Shown: piece by piece, positions 49,752 to 58,605 of the stretch | Position numbering within the stretch: the first letter of the stretch is position 1 | Layout of the letters: each line of letters begins with the position of its first letter | Assembly: GCF_001635455.1 (NCBI RefSeq) | Contig: NZ_LWEH01000140.1 | Coordinates: 101,437-165,436, forward strand | Length of the DNA: 64,000 bases | From: Vibrio sp. HI00D65 | GTDB lineage: Bacteria > Pseudomonadota > Gammaproteobacteria > Enterobacterales > Vibrionaceae | Direction of reading: 5' to 3' | Made by a program: the position numbers and the translations under genes | The notes under the pieces: model-generated | The model's database searches: none | Seen by the model: only the letters and a program-made list of their open reading frames with translations | Told to the model about the DNA's origin: nothing

Positions 49752-50043
49752 ATGCACTAAATCCGAGGCTTGTTGCTATATCGCCTTTTCGTTCAAGAAC
49801 CCACTGACTGTCAAATGGCCCCCAGTCGGATAACTGGTAATAACCATCATTATGACGTCGCCCATCTTGAACAAACATAAGTTCGATACCGATCCCCGGT
49901 AACGCCTTGAGTACATCTTGAATAGTACGACGAGGCCAACCCGTTTTTTCGATGAGTTTAGGCACATTTGGCCTATCAAGGCTTTCAACTAACAATGCTA
50001 AATATAGCCGCCTTGCAAAAACAGGACTCAACTCCATTGACAC
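49750..50043 (-). CDS. Small winged helix-turn-helix protein
   Basis: Probably a DNA-binding protein of a small winged-helix family (possibly PF09904-like; not confirmed). The 97 residues contain a likely helix-turn-helix (about residues 26-46, RPNVPKLIEKTGWPRRTIQD) followed by a wing (GIELMFVQDGRRHNDGYYQL). An alternative ATG two codons later is equally possible. Targets unknown. Confidence 0.7.
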   Translation of the reverse strand: MSMELSPVFARRLYLALLVESLDRPNVPKLIEKTGWPRRTIQDVLKALPGIGIELMFVQDGRRHNDGYYQLSDWGPFDSQWVLERKGDIATSLGFSA

Positions 50044-50171
50044 CTCCTATATACGTGCAACCCAATTATTTCTTTTTTCGCTGACAACATGTTGAGGCTG
50101 ATCAATAAGTCTCCAATAGTGACATTTTCTTACTGTTTTTTTTCGTTCAATGAAATATTCCTCACTCTATT

Positions 50172-50200
50172 TTGTCTGAATTGCCGCTTCCTGATAGGAT
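50172..50200 (+). promoter_or_regulatory. Candidate sigma-70 promoter of yffB
   Basis: TTGTCT, 17-base spacer, TAGGAT, about 40 bp upstream of the yffB start. Four of six matches in each box. Confidence 0.35.
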
Positions 50201-50242
50201 TCAATTCATAACAATGAAAGAAAATCACCCAGAGGAAGAATA

Positions 50243-50590
50243 ATGACTATCACAATGTTTGGTATCCCAAATTGCGACACGATTAAAAAAGCTAAGAAAT
50301 GGCTCGAAGCTGAAGGTATCGAGTTCGAATTTCACGATTATCGCAAACAAGGCATCACTGAAGAGTTAGTAACAAGCTTCTGTTCAGAGCTTAGCTGGGA
50401 GCTTGTACTAAACAAACGTGGCACGACTTATCGTCAGCTTTCTCAAGAGCAAAAAGACACGTTAACAGAACAAAAGGCAATCACTCTGCTTGTTGAACAA
50501 CCAGCGATGATCAAGCGCCCTATTTTGAAAGTCGATGGCAAACTTCACATCGGCTTTAAAGCTGACCAGTACGCGGCTATTTTTGCGTAA
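50243..50590 (+). CDS. yffB: ArsC/Spx-family reductase YffB
   Basis: Thioredoxin-fold protein related to arsenate reductase; the E. coli homologue next to dapE has no proven role. The 115 residues contain the single-cysteine active-site motif PNCDTIKKAKKWL (Cys11) and the family features HDYRKQGI and MIKRPILKVDG. A good GAGGAAG ribosome site precedes the ATG. It lies 112 bp upstream of dapE, the same pairing as in E. coli. Confidence 0.88.
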   Translation: MTITMFGIPNCDTIKKAKKWLEAEGIEFEFHDYRKQGITEELVTSFCSELSWELVLNKRGTTYRQLSQEQKDTLTEQKAITLLVEQPAMIKRPILKVDGKLHIGFKADQYAAIFA

Positions 50591-50630
50591 TAAGCAATTT
50601 GCGCAATAAGCAACATTAGAACAGATAACA

Positions 50631-50659
50631 AGGCGTTGAACGTACTCTGTTCAACGCCT
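50631..50659 (+). terminator. Strong hairpin between yffB and dapE
   Basis: Perfect 11-bp stem AGGCGTTGAAC/GTTCAACGCCT with a 7-base loop. No T run follows on either strand, so it is more likely an RNA stability or attenuation element than a classic terminator. Confidence 0.4.
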
Positions 50660-50702
50660 CAAATTAATGACTCGACGTTTTATTTAAACAAGGAATTCAA
50701 GG

Positions 50703-51839
50703 ATGACAGATAGCCCAACTCTGGCTCTGGCAAAAGACCTCATTAGCCGTCAATCGGTAACCCCTGAAGATGCGGGCTGCCAAGAGCTAATGATTAATCG
50801 CTTAAAAGCACTCGGTTTTGAAATCGATATAATGGTATTTGAAGATACGACGAACTTCTGGGCTCGCCGAGGGACTGAAGCACCTCTGTTTGCTTTTGCA
50901 GGCCACACAGACGTGGTACCAGCGGGTCCAATCGAACAATGGAGCACCAAGCCATTTGAGCCAACCATTGTTGATGGCTACTTACACGGTCGTGGTGCGG
51001 CAGACATGAAAGGTTCTCTGGCTTCAATGATAGTTGCCGTTGAGCAATTCATCGAGAAATATCCAGACCATTCAGGCTCAATTGGTTTCCTTATCACCTC
51101 TGATGAAGAAGGCCCTTTCATCAACGGCACGGTACGTGTTGTTGAAGCTCTCATGGAACGCGGTGAAAACATCGACATGTGTATTGTTGGTGAACCATCA
51201 AGTACTGAGTTTGTTGGCGATGTGGTGAAGAACGGCCGCCGTGGCTCTATCACAGGCGATCTAACGATCAAAGGAACGCAAGGTCATGTTGCCTACCCTC
51301 ACCTAGCGAATAACCCAGTACATAGCTCTCTGCTGGCAATTCACGAACTAGCGACGACGGAATGGGACCAAGGTAATGACTACTTCCCACCAACCAGCTT
51401 CCAGATCCCGAATGTGAGTGCGGGTACTGGCGCATCAAACGTGATTCCAGGTGAGTTTAATGTTCAGTTTAACCTGCGCTTTAGTACAGAATTAAGCAAT
51501 GATGTTATCGTTGAACGTGTGACAACAACGCTCGATAAATACGATTTCGAATACGATCTTAAGTGGACCTTCAATGGCGACCCATTCCTGACAGACGCAG
51601 GCTCATTGCTTGATGCAATTGTTGATGCCGTTGGTCACGTTAATGATGTTAAACCAGCACTACTGACAACTGGCGGTACGTCTGATGGTCGCTTCATTGC
51701 CCGCATGGGTGGACAAGTGGTTGAACTAGGTCCAGTTAACGCGACCATTCACAAAGTTAACGAATGCGTGAAAATAGCGGATTTAGAGAAACTAACCGAC
51801 ATGTACGAAAGAACGTTAGTGAACTTGTTCGCTAAATAG
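50703..51839 (+). CDS. dapE: Succinyl-diaminopimelate desuccinylase DapE
   Basis: Zinc-dependent M20 enzyme that cleaves N-succinyl-LL-2,6-diaminopimelate in lysine and peptidoglycan-precursor synthesis. The 378 residues show the metal-site motifs [11 protein letters not shown] (His68, Asp70), [24 protein letters not shown] (catalytic Glu) and CIVGEPSS, plus the dimerisation domain ([15 protein letters not shown]). Length as in E. coli (375). Confidence 0.97.
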   Translation: MTDSPTLALAKDLISRQSVTPEDAGCQELMINRLKALGFEIDIMVFEDTTNFWARRGTEAPLFAFAGHTDVVPAGPIEQWSTKPFEPTIVDGYLHGRGAADMKGSLASMIVAVEQFIEKYPDHSGSIGFLITSDEEGPFINGTVRVVEALMERGENIDMCIVGEPSSTEFVGDVVKNGRRGSITGDLTIKGTQGHVAYPHLANNPVHSSLLAIHELATTEWDQGNDYFPPTSFQIPNVSAGTGASNVIPGEFNVQFNLRFSTELSNDVIVERVTTTLDKYDFEYDLKWTFNGDPFLTDAGSLLDAIVDAVGHVNDVKPALLTTGGTSDGRFIARMGGQVVELGPVNATIHKVNECVKIADLEKLTDMYERTLVNLFAK

Positions 51840-51883
51840 ATCTTTCCTCACGAAGTATCACCTCCAAACATTAGAGATTCGTT

Positions 51884-52558
51884 ATGACCCCAGAGCAGCT
51901 TACCGGACAATCAGATTCTCACCTGGTACCGACACTAATTGGTACTAAGAGCTTCTTGGTGCATAGTGATGTTATCGATGACCTAAACAGTTTGATTGAA
52001 GCTGCTCAGCTTGCTGGTTTTAAATTGGAGATTGCAAGTGGCTTTCGTGACTATGAAAGGCAATCTCTGATTTGGAACCGCAAGTTTTCTGGTGAAGCCC
52101 CAATCTTGGATTCAGATAGCCAACCACTTGATGCTTCAACACTCACTGAACATCAAAAGCTGTCGGCGATTCTGAGGTGGTCTGCGCTTCCTGGAGCGAG
52201 CCGCCACCATTGGGGTTGTGACTTCGATGTGTTTGCTCGTAACCACCTTCCAGAAGGTGCACAGCTGCAATTAGAGCCATGGGAATACCTTACTGGCCAC
52301 CAGCAAGCGTTTTATCAGTGGCTCTCTGCTAATGCTGCACAATTTGGGTTCTTTTTTCCCTATAGCCAAGACCTTGGTGGTGTGGCGATAGAACCTTGGC
52401 ATATTAGCCATAGTAACGTTTCGGAGCTGTGTTTATCACAGTTATCCCCGACTTTACTTGGCAAGCAACTCCAATCTAAGCCAGTATTAGGGTATAAGAT
52501 TATTATGGAGCAGCTAGACGAGATCTATGCGCGCTTCGTAGCGAACATCAGCCATTAG
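51884..52558 (+). CDS. M15 family D-alanyl-D-alanine carboxypeptidase-like protein
   Basis: Likely zinc peptidase acting on peptidoglycan stem peptides (VanY/DdcY type). The 224 residues contain ASGFRDYERQSLIWNRKFSG, the zinc motif SRHHWGCDFDVF (His and Asp ligands) and the C-terminal EPWHISH (His ligand). No signal peptide is seen at the annotated start, so a cytoplasmic recycling role (LD/DD-carboxypeptidase) is possible. It follows dapE by 44 bp. Confidence 0.87.
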   Translation: MTPEQLTGQSDSHLVPTLIGTKSFLVHSDVIDDLNSLIEAAQLAGFKLEIASGFRDYERQSLIWNRKFSGEAPILDSDSQPLDASTLTEHQKLSAILRWSALPGASRHHWGCDFDVFARNHLPEGAQLQLEPWEYLTGHQQAFYQWLSANAAQFGFFFPYSQDLGGVAIEPWHISHSNVSELCLSQLSPTLLGKQLQSKPVLGYKIIMEQLDEIYARFVANISH

Positions 52559-52566
52559 GAGCGCTT

Positions 52567-52773
52567 ATGTTGGAGTGGCTTACAAACCCTTGGGTTATCA
52601 TCATCATCGTGGTTAGCGTTGTGGTAGGTAACATCGCAGCTCTAAAACAGACCGCTAATATGGATCTCGGACAAACAAGCCGTGGGAAAAGGGAAAATGA
52701 CTTGGACAAGCTCAATCGTCTAGATAAGCAGAACCAGGAAAAAGCTCAATCAAAAGAGACCAAAGATAGCTGA
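52567..52773 (+). CDS. DUF2897 family small membrane protein
   Basis: Function unknown. The 68 residues have one N-terminal membrane helix (about residues 7-27, PWVIIIIVVSVVVGNIAAL) and a charged cytoplasmic tail rich in Lys, Asp and Gln. It starts 8 bp after the M15 peptidase gene, so both are probably in one operon. Confidence 0.8.
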   Translation: MLEWLTNPWVIIIIVVSVVVGNIAALKQTANMDLGQTSRGKRENDLDKLNRLDKQNQEKAQSKETKDS

Positions 52774-52793
52774 TCTTGCGGTCAAACGAACAC

Positions 52794-52823
52794 AAAAAAG
52801 AGGACACTATGTGTCCTCTTTTT
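52794..52823. terminator. Bidirectional terminator between DUF2897 and bamC
   Basis: Stem AAAAAGAGGACAC/GTGTCCTCTTTTT with a TAT loop: 13 bp including A and T runs on both sides. It serves the converging DUF2897 gene and, on the minus strand, bamC. Confidence 0.93.
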
Positions 52824-52897
52824 ATTTGTTTGCGTTGAAGCATTAGCTGAACTAAAAGGGCCGATATTCCGCAGCCCTCCAGCCTATCAAGCTTTAC

Positions 52898-53944
52898 TTA
52901 CTCAGCTTCCGCGCCTTTGTCATCTTTGGTTTGGTCCGCAACGTGTGCTAGAACAGGAACCAACGACTTAAGCAGCTTCTCTTCTACTGGCTTACCTGAC
53001 GCATCCGTCACGTTAATTGACGTTCGGTTGCCAAGATCACCAAACAGGAAGTTATAAGTACCTGATTTTAAGTCAACAGGTTGCAAGCCAACTTCTTCCC
53101 AGAACTCATCATCAGGTGAAGCGTATTGAGCTTTCACTGTCCCTTGAGACTGGTTACGTTCTTCAAGTTCAAACCCCATAGACGGTAACAAGGTTGGCAA
53201 ACGCTGCCAGAATAGGTTGTATGGAGTCCGAGCAATAATCACTGGTAAACCGCTACGATCGGACCCCATTGAGATTGGAATACGCTTCACTAACTCTTGT
53301 GCTTTCAGCGCTGCTTCAGCACGTAAGTTTTCATCGTATTTAGCCATCACTAAATTGGTTAAGAAAGCGTTGTAACGTTCTTTGTTGGTTGCCGTTACTG
53401 GCTTATCTTTATTACCTTCACGCCAGTCGATAAGATTAATCTTGAAGCCATAACGGTTGTTCGCTTGGAAACGAGAGATGGAGTAGCGGCTGCCGATCTC
53501 TACGTCTTCGTCCTCAGAAACCCAAGTAACCCAATCGGTCTCAATCTCGTTCTCTGACTGCTCTCGAATACCAATGCTACGCTGAGCTAACATGTCGACA
53601 GCAGTCTGCCATACTCGGTCTGCCTCTTCTGCGCGAAGTAGCCACAATGTTACTTCACCATTTTGACGCTCAGTACGAGCACCAGGTATCAATTCAAGCA
53701 CCTGCTGCGGTGGGCGAATATCCACATCACGCCCTACACCACCGCTGAATTGACCGCTTGGAATGTCAAAGTTTGGGTAGAACTGAGGCTGAGCTTCTTC
53801 AGGCAACTGCCACTGTGAAAACTCAGGCGTTTCTAAGTATTCGAAATCATCTTTGGCTTGACGACGTTGAGTCGGGCTGCCAGAACATGCTGTAAGAACG
53901 AAAACAGCCAGTGACCCAATCACTAGCTGGTGAGAATACTTCAT
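52898..53944 (-). CDS. bamC: Outer-membrane assembly lipoprotein BamC
   Basis: Lipoprotein of the BAM complex that folds outer-membrane proteins. The 348 residues start with a lipoprotein signal (FVLTACSGS, lipidated Cys20), an unstructured Pro-rich BamD-binding region, and two helix-grip domains (for example TLWLLRAEEADRVWQTAVDM and LPVIIARTPYNLFWQRLPTL). dapA lies upstream on the same strand, the arrangement of dapA-nlpB in E. coli. Confidence 0.94.
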   Translation of the reverse strand: MKYSHQLVIGSLAVFVLTACSGSPTQRRQAKDDFEYLETPEFSQWQLPEEAQPQFYPNFDIPSGQFSGGVGRDVDIRPPQQVLELIPGARTERQNGEVTLWLLRAEEADRVWQTAVDMLAQRSIGIREQSENEIETDWVTWVSEDEDVEIGSRYSISRFQANNRYGFKINLIDWREGNKDKPVTATNKERYNAFLTNLVMAKYDENLRAEAALKAQELVKRIPISMGSDRSGLPVIIARTPYNLFWQRLPTLLPSMGFELEERNQSQGTVKAQYASPDDEFWEEVGLQPVDLKSGTYNFLFGDLGNRTSINVTDASGKPVEEKLLKSLVPVLAHVADQTKDDKGAEAE

Positions 53945-53956
53945 TTATACTCCTAA

Positions 53957-53979
53957 ATGCCGAAGGTTCGCTTCGGCAT
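53957..53979 (-). promoter_or_regulatory. Hairpin in the dapA-bamC spacer
   Basis: Nine-bp stem ATGCCGAAG/CTTCGGCAT with a 5-base loop, placed immediately upstream of the bamC ribosome site (TAGGAG). No T run. It could modulate bamC translation or mark a partial stop between the two genes. Confidence 0.4.
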
Positions 53980-53993
53980 CACTTCATACGTTT

Positions 53994-54872
53994 TTAGTAA
54001 ATACACGCTTCAGTCATTGCTTGAGCAACAACAGGTTGAGCTGGTTCTGACAGTTCAGTCAGAGGTAAGCGTAAGCTACCTTCAGCGATCAGACCCATTT
54101 TATGAACCGCCCATTTTACGGGAATAGGGTTAGACTCAACGAACAAATTCTTATGTAAAGGCATCAAACGCTCATTGATCGCTTCTGCTTCTGCAAACTT
54201 ACCCTCTTTAGCAAGTTTGAACATAGTAGCCATATCCGCCGCTGCAACATTATTCGTTACAGAAATCACACCATCACCACCACGCTTAACAAATTCTAGA
54301 CCTGTTAAGTCATCACCACTTAGTAAGATAAAATCTTCGCCACAAAGTTCACGGTGAATTGCAATTCTGTCGAGATCACCCGTCGCATCTTTAAGTGCAA
54401 CAATATTTTCGATCTCAGAAAGGCGAGCAACTGTCTCTGGTAATAAGTCTACAGCTGTACGACCTGGTACATTGTATAAGATTTGAGGAACATCACTTAC
54501 TTCAGCAATCGCCTTGTAGTGTTGGTACAAGCCTTCTTGAGTCGGTTTGTTGTAGTAAGGTGTTACGCTCAGGCAACCCGCAATACCAGAACCGTTCAAT
54601 AAACGACTGAATAGCACTGACTCGTGCGTCGCGTTTGCGCCAGTGCCAGCAATAACAGGGATACGGCCATCAGCAAATTCGACGACTTTATTAACGACTT
54701 TAACATGCTCTTCAATAGTGAGTGTTGAAGACTCACCGGTTGTGCCAACCGCAACCAAGCCATCACTACCAGCAGCAACATGGTGCTCAACCAACTTTTT
54801 AAGGCTGTCGAAATCCACTTCGCCGTCTGCATTAAATGGCGTCACTAGCGCAACGATACTTCCTGAAAACAT
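53994..54872 (-). CDS. dapA: 4-hydroxy-tetrahydrodipicolinate synthase DapA
   Basis: First committed enzyme of diaminopimelate/lysine synthesis; condenses pyruvate with aspartate semialdehyde. The 292-residue TIM barrel has GTTGESSTL, the catalytic Tyr133 ([11 protein letters not shown]) and the Schiff-base Lys161 ([10 protein letters not shown]). The ATG at 54872 ([14 protein letters not shown]) matches the family; the open frame extends 57 bp upstream without reason. Length equals the E. coli protein. Confidence 0.97.
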   Translation of the reverse strand: MFSGSIVALVTPFNADGEVDFDSLKKLVEHHVAAGSDGLVAVGTTGESSTLTIEEHVKVVNKVVEFADGRIPVIAGTGANATHESVLFSRLLNGSGIAGCLSVTPYYNKPTQEGLYQHYKAIAEVSDVPQILYNVPGRTAVDLLPETVARLSEIENIVALKDATGDLDRIAIHRELCGEDFILLSGDDLTGLEFVKRGGDGVISVTNNVAAADMATMFKLAKEGKFAEAEAINERLMPLHKNLFVESNPIPVKWAVHKMGLIAEGSLRLPLTELSEPAQPVVAQAMTEACIY

Positions 54873-55040
54873 GTCTATCTCCGTTAATTTATTCTTTTTG
54901 CATGTTACTGTAAGCCAATCAATAAACACAAGACATTAAAGTGGCTTAGCGGCAACATCGGTATGAAATATTGTCGTATGTTTGAGGTAAAACGGCTTAT
55001 CGCGCCATTCAGCCTAAAATTTTTATAACTTGGGCTCAAT

Positions 55041-55163
55041 CTAACGGATAGGAAAACCGTCAATGTCAATATCAGGTAAGCTGTACAGCCATTCGACTAA
55101 CTTGCGTTTCCGCGGTTTAGATATTCTTTTCATTTGTTGACTGTTAGGCGCAAGATGAGTCAT
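55041..55163 (-). CDS. Possible 40-residue small protein
   Basis: A short open frame not assignable to any family I recognise. It runs ATG at 55163 to TAG at 55041 and encodes a basic helical stretch (MKRISKPRKRKLVEWLYSLP) followed by an acidic Asp-Ile-Asp-Ile-Asp segment. It lies between dapA and gcvR, which point away from each other. The ribosome site is weak. It could be a real small gene or chance; 374 bp of spacer otherwise has only promoters. Confidence 0.35.
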   Translation of the reverse strand: MTHLAPNSQQMKRISKPRKRKLVEWLYSLPDIDIDGFPIR

Positions 55164-55246
55164 AAAAAGCCCCGCTTGCACGCTTATTCCTCCTGCTAAC
55201 TGTGCTAACATGCATGAATCAATGGAATATATAGAGACGTGATTTT

Positions 55247-55789
55247 ATGACTCAACATCTAGTAATCACAGCTGTGGGCACAGACCGCCCAGGTGTTTGT
55301 AACCAAGTGGTTCACTTGGTCACTCAATCAGGCTGTAACATTATTGATAGCCGTATCGCACTGTTTGGCGAGGAATTTACGCTTATCATGCTGCTGTCTG
55401 GTAAAGCAAACAACATCACCCGTGTTGAAACCACCCTGCCCTTGCTTGGCCAAGAGCACGACTTGATTACGATAATGAAGCGAACCTCTCCGCATGATGT
55501 GGTAGAGAACTCCTACACGCTAGAAGTGTTCGTTGAGTCAGATGACAAACTCGGCTTGACCGAGCAGTTCACACAATTCTTTGCAGACCGAGACATCGGC
55601 CTCGACTCGCTGAGCGCACAAACGATCAATAAATCTAAAGTCCAGCTCGACAACGACCAGTTCCATATCTCTATTACCGCTTCTGTGCAGTCAGAATGTA
55701 ATTTGATGCAGCTACAAGAAGAATTCAACTCGCTGTGTCAGAGCCTATCAGTTCAAGGCTCGCTCAACTTTATTAAAAACAGTCTTTAA
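55247..55789 (+). CDS. gcvR: Glycine cleavage system transcriptional repressor GcvR
   Basis: ACT-domain protein that binds GcvA and represses the gcv operon when glycine is low. The 180 residues hold two ACT domains (HLVITAVGTDRPGVCNQVVH; TLEVFVESDDKLGLTEQFTQ). Length near E. coli GcvR (190). It is divergent from dapA and 12 bp upstream of bcp; the gcvR-bcp pair is also found in E. coli. Confidence 0.93.
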   Translation: MTQHLVITAVGTDRPGVCNQVVHLVTQSGCNIIDSRIALFGEEFTLIMLLSGKANNITRVETTLPLLGQEHDLITIMKRTSPHDVVENSYTLEVFVESDDKLGLTEQFTQFFADRDIGLDSLSAQTINKSKVQLDNDQFHISITASVQSECNLMQLQEEFNSLCQSLSVQGSLNFIKNSL

Positions 55790-55801
55790 AAAGGAAATAT
55801 C

Positions 55802-56272
55802 ATGAATACGCTAACGGCTGGTGTTCCAGCACCTGCTTTTTCTCTTCCGGATCAAGATGGCAATATCGTATCTCTTGGTGACTTCAAGGGTAAAAAGGTC
55901 CTTTTCTACTTCTACCCAAAAGCAATGACTCCAGGTTGCATCGTGCAAGCAGAAGGCCTACGTGATATCAAAGCACAGCTGGATGACCTAAACGTAGTTG
56001 TTCTGGGTGTAAGTATCGACCCAGTGAAACGTCTACCTAACTTCATTGAGAAGAAGTCTCTCAACTTCACACTGCTGTCTGACGAAGACCACAGCGTTGC
56101 TGAGCAATTCGGTGTATGGGGTGAGAAGAAGTTCATGGGCAAAGTTTACGATGGCCTGCACCGCATTAGCTTCCTAATTGACGAAGAAGGTCAGATTGAG
56201 CACGTCTTCAACAAGTTCAAGACAAAGACTCACCACGAAGTGGTGCTAGAGTACTTCAACCAAGAAGCTTAA
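55802..56272 (+). CDS. bcp: Thioredoxin-dependent peroxiredoxin Bcp
   Basis: Thiol peroxidase that reduces hydrogen peroxide and organic peroxides. The 156 residues contain the active-site region YFYPKAMTPGCIVQAEG with peroxidatic Cys46; Ile follows the Cys where Thr is more common. GVSIDPVKRL and LLSDEDHSVAEQFGVWG are also family features. In an operon with gcvR; a strong terminator follows. Confidence 0.95.
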   Translation: MNTLTAGVPAPAFSLPDQDGNIVSLGDFKGKKVLFYFYPKAMTPGCIVQAEGLRDIKAQLDDLNVVVLGVSIDPVKRLPNFIEKKSLNFTLLSDEDHSVAEQFGVWGEKKFMGKVYDGLHRISFLIDEEGQIEHVFNKFKTKTHHEVVLEYFNQEA

Positions 56273-56336
56273 TACATGCCAGTTTGCGAGCCCTCGTTAT
56301 AACGATAACGGGTCAACCTCAGCGAATGCAGCCGTT

Positions 56337-56368
56337 AAAAAGGCCGAATCTCGATGATTCGGCCTTTT
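56337..56368 (+). terminator. Terminator after bcp
   Basis: Stem AAAAGGCCGAATC/GATTCGGCCTTTT, 13 bp, with a 5-base loop and a T run. It can act on both strands and marks the boundary between housekeeping genes and the accessory region to the right. Confidence 0.93.
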
Positions 56369-56466
56369 GGTAACGCATAATGATGGTTGGCGATCCTCTA
56401 GGGAGTTTGGCTCACACCAACTTCCCTAAAGCGGTGGACTGAAAAGACCTTGTGTTTTAAGTCAGC

Positions 56467-58605
56467 CTAGTCTTGTTCAGCTAGTGCAAGTATCTCCGCT
56501 ATCTGACGCACATAATCAGACAGAATAATACGGAGTACGGGCCGCCACCTCACTTCAGGAGTTTCCGCTATCTGAGCCAGCCTATGGTTAAAGCGCAACC
56601 AAAATAGTCCTTCGGTTTCTGAAGAGATAGTCGCAGTCATATCCATACCATCTTCCATGTGCAAAACTTCATCAAACAAAAACGGTGTCTGATGGTATTG
56701 ATAAAAGGGTAAACGCATTGACCAAGGATTAACGGTAAAATACATATGTGGCTTATTTAGATAAGCATTAAACAATACCCCCTCCTCGATCGGTTGAGAA
56801 GCGAATACATCTCTTTGCCACATAGTTGGCAACATATTGTCGGTATGCTGCTGACGAAGTCTATAGAGCGCTGAGAAGATAAAGTCACCAAATTTATCCC
56901 AACTTTTTTCGAAAGCGACTTGGCTCAGTTCGTAGTCCAATTGTTGAGATAAGTACTCCACGGCTTGAGCTGGTGTGCTCTCAGGGTTGATCCTACTCAA
57001 TACTTCTATCAAAGCAGGATATTTTGCACTGATGACATCCAGCGAGGGGTTACCTCTATAGAAGTAGTGTCTTTGCTCTGTTAGACGTGCTTGCCATTGA
57101 TGCCACAGTTGCTCAAGTGGATACTTCAACTCCTGCTCAGTCCAGCCATGTTGAATTCTTCGTTGGACATATTGCTGAATATCAAGATCAAATAAGGGAG
57201 CGTCTTGCATATAACGTAAAACAGGGTCGCGGCGCTCATCAAATTGAATTAACTTCCCAGGGTAATCTTGGCAGTAAGTTCCACCGCAAATATAACCCGC
57301 GTCAACACGAAATGAGCCACTTTCTATCTCTTCTTCGGTCAACGGATATGGGTGCTGATAAACAACCGAAGCAAATCGCTCCAATGCCACTAACCGAGCT
57401 TTTTCATACAAGGCATCCGAATAGTCCTTATAGCTCTGCTGCGCTCGCATAAAACGCGCATTTGTCGTCGATGTTTCAATACTCTTGTTTATATAAATGG
57501 TTCGCCAATCAAGAATAAGATTAGAAATTTCTTGTCCAGCTGCACGCTCACTGCGCAGAAGTAAGCTTCTCAAACCATTGGTCATCGAATCATTATTAAA
57601 CGTTACCAGAGTACCAAGATGGCCGGGCAAATTGCTTGCTAGACACTGATATAAGGACTGATTGATCGTGGCTTTATCCCCTTCCCCTGTTGCAAAATAG
57701 GCATGAGCATTCTGCCGTTCAATACCGCATAGAGATTGTCCGATCACAGAGAGCTGTGCTGGTCTAATGCCGTTCAAACGTGTGAGCTGGGTAGCGAAAA
57801 ACTCATAGTCCATATGCGAAAGAATCACATCGAGCTTATTCTGCTTCTCCAAAACTTGCTCGATATAAAGTGCATCGAAATGAAGAATATTATTATCGAT
57901 AATACGTTTAAGGTTTTCTGTTGCATGAGAGCGCAACGTTTCAAAGTCATGCTTTAACGTATTCTGACTATTACTCAACGAGGCTTTATCGGGTGTTGAT
58001 ACCGAATAACGATAGTAATCTTGTTGGTTCATTTGCCGAATTATTGTATCAGTAGTCGCTCGGTGAGATTGATAATCTACCCAGCTTACGGCTTCATTAA
58101 TGGCTGGCACGATACTAAAAAAATTCTGCGCTCGATCGAGGTCGGTTTGATGATCATCATACACAGAGCGGGTTACACTCTCCCACCAAGGCCCAAGAAT
58201 ACCAATATCAGCGATAAACATGGCTGTTTTGAAAGATTCTTTAAATACCTGCTTTACGACTTTGGTTTTAATATTGGTCATTCCAAGACGACTAACAGCC
58301 TCTGCTTCTTCTATCTCCATCATATCTTGAGCATCAATACCAATCGACAGTATCTGATCCGTGTTTGACATCCATGAAGAGGAAGTTCCGCCAATCGCTG
58401 CGTTACTAAAATCTATACCAGGGATGGCCTCTAACGCCATCGCCTCATCACTAAAGCTAGCGATATCGTCAGAAAACTCACTCTCGAGACTTTCCATCCA
58501 CTCAAATTCACTTTTGACCTTTGTGTCAGCGAGATTACATATCGTCGCATGGGCAACACCACTCATCATTAGCCATACAATAAACAGCCTAATCAAAATC
58601 ATCAT
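56467..58605 (-). CDS. Exported protein of unknown function, partner of the M91-like protein
   Basis: I do not recognise the family. The 712-residue protein has a signal peptide (residues 1-20, MMILIRLFIVWLMMSGVAHA). Two hydrophobic helical segments (about 121-143, ESFKTAMFIADIGILGPWW; about 159-175, NFFSIVPAINEAVSW) are separated by a charged loop, an arrangement seen in toxin translocation domains. The rest is largely helical, with cysteines at Cys23, in SLCGIERQ, LYQCLAS and YICGGTYCQDY that could pair in the periplasm or outside. The ATG at 58605 has GGAGG seven bases upstream and overlaps the stop of the preceding gene as TAATG, so the two products are made together. GC content is below that of the housekeeping genes. 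Function is not established. Confidence 0.75.
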   Translation of the reverse strand: MMILIRLFIVWLMMSGVAHATICNLADTKVKSEFEWMESLESEFSDDIASFSDEAMALEAIPGIDFSNAAIGGTSSSWMSNTDQILSIGIDAQDMMEIEEAEAVSRLGMTNIKTKVVKQVFKESFKTAMFIADIGILGPWWESVTRSVYDDHQTDLDRAQNFFSIVPAINEAVSWVDYQSHRATTDTIIRQMNQQDYYRYSVSTPDKASLSNSQNTLKHDFETLRSHATENLKRIIDNNILHFDALYIEQVLEKQNKLDVILSHMDYEFFATQLTRLNGIRPAQLSVIGQSLCGIERQNAHAYFATGEGDKATINQSLYQCLASNLPGHLGTLVTFNNDSMTNGLRSLLLRSERAAGQEISNLILDWRTIYINKSIETSTTNARFMRAQQSYKDYSDALYEKARLVALERFASVVYQHPYPLTEEEIESGSFRVDAGYICGGTYCQDYPGKLIQFDERRDPVLRYMQDAPLFDLDIQQYVQRRIQHGWTEQELKYPLEQLWHQWQARLTEQRHYFYRGNPSLDVISAKYPALIEVLSRINPESTPAQAVEYLSQQLDYELSQVAFEKSWDKFGDFIFSALYRLRQQHTDNMLPTMWQRDVFASQPIEEGVLFNAYLNKPHMYFTVNPWSMRLPFYQYHQTPFLFDEVLHMEDGMDMTATISSETEGLFWLRFNHRLAQIAETPEVRWRPVLRIILSDYVRQIAEILALAEQD

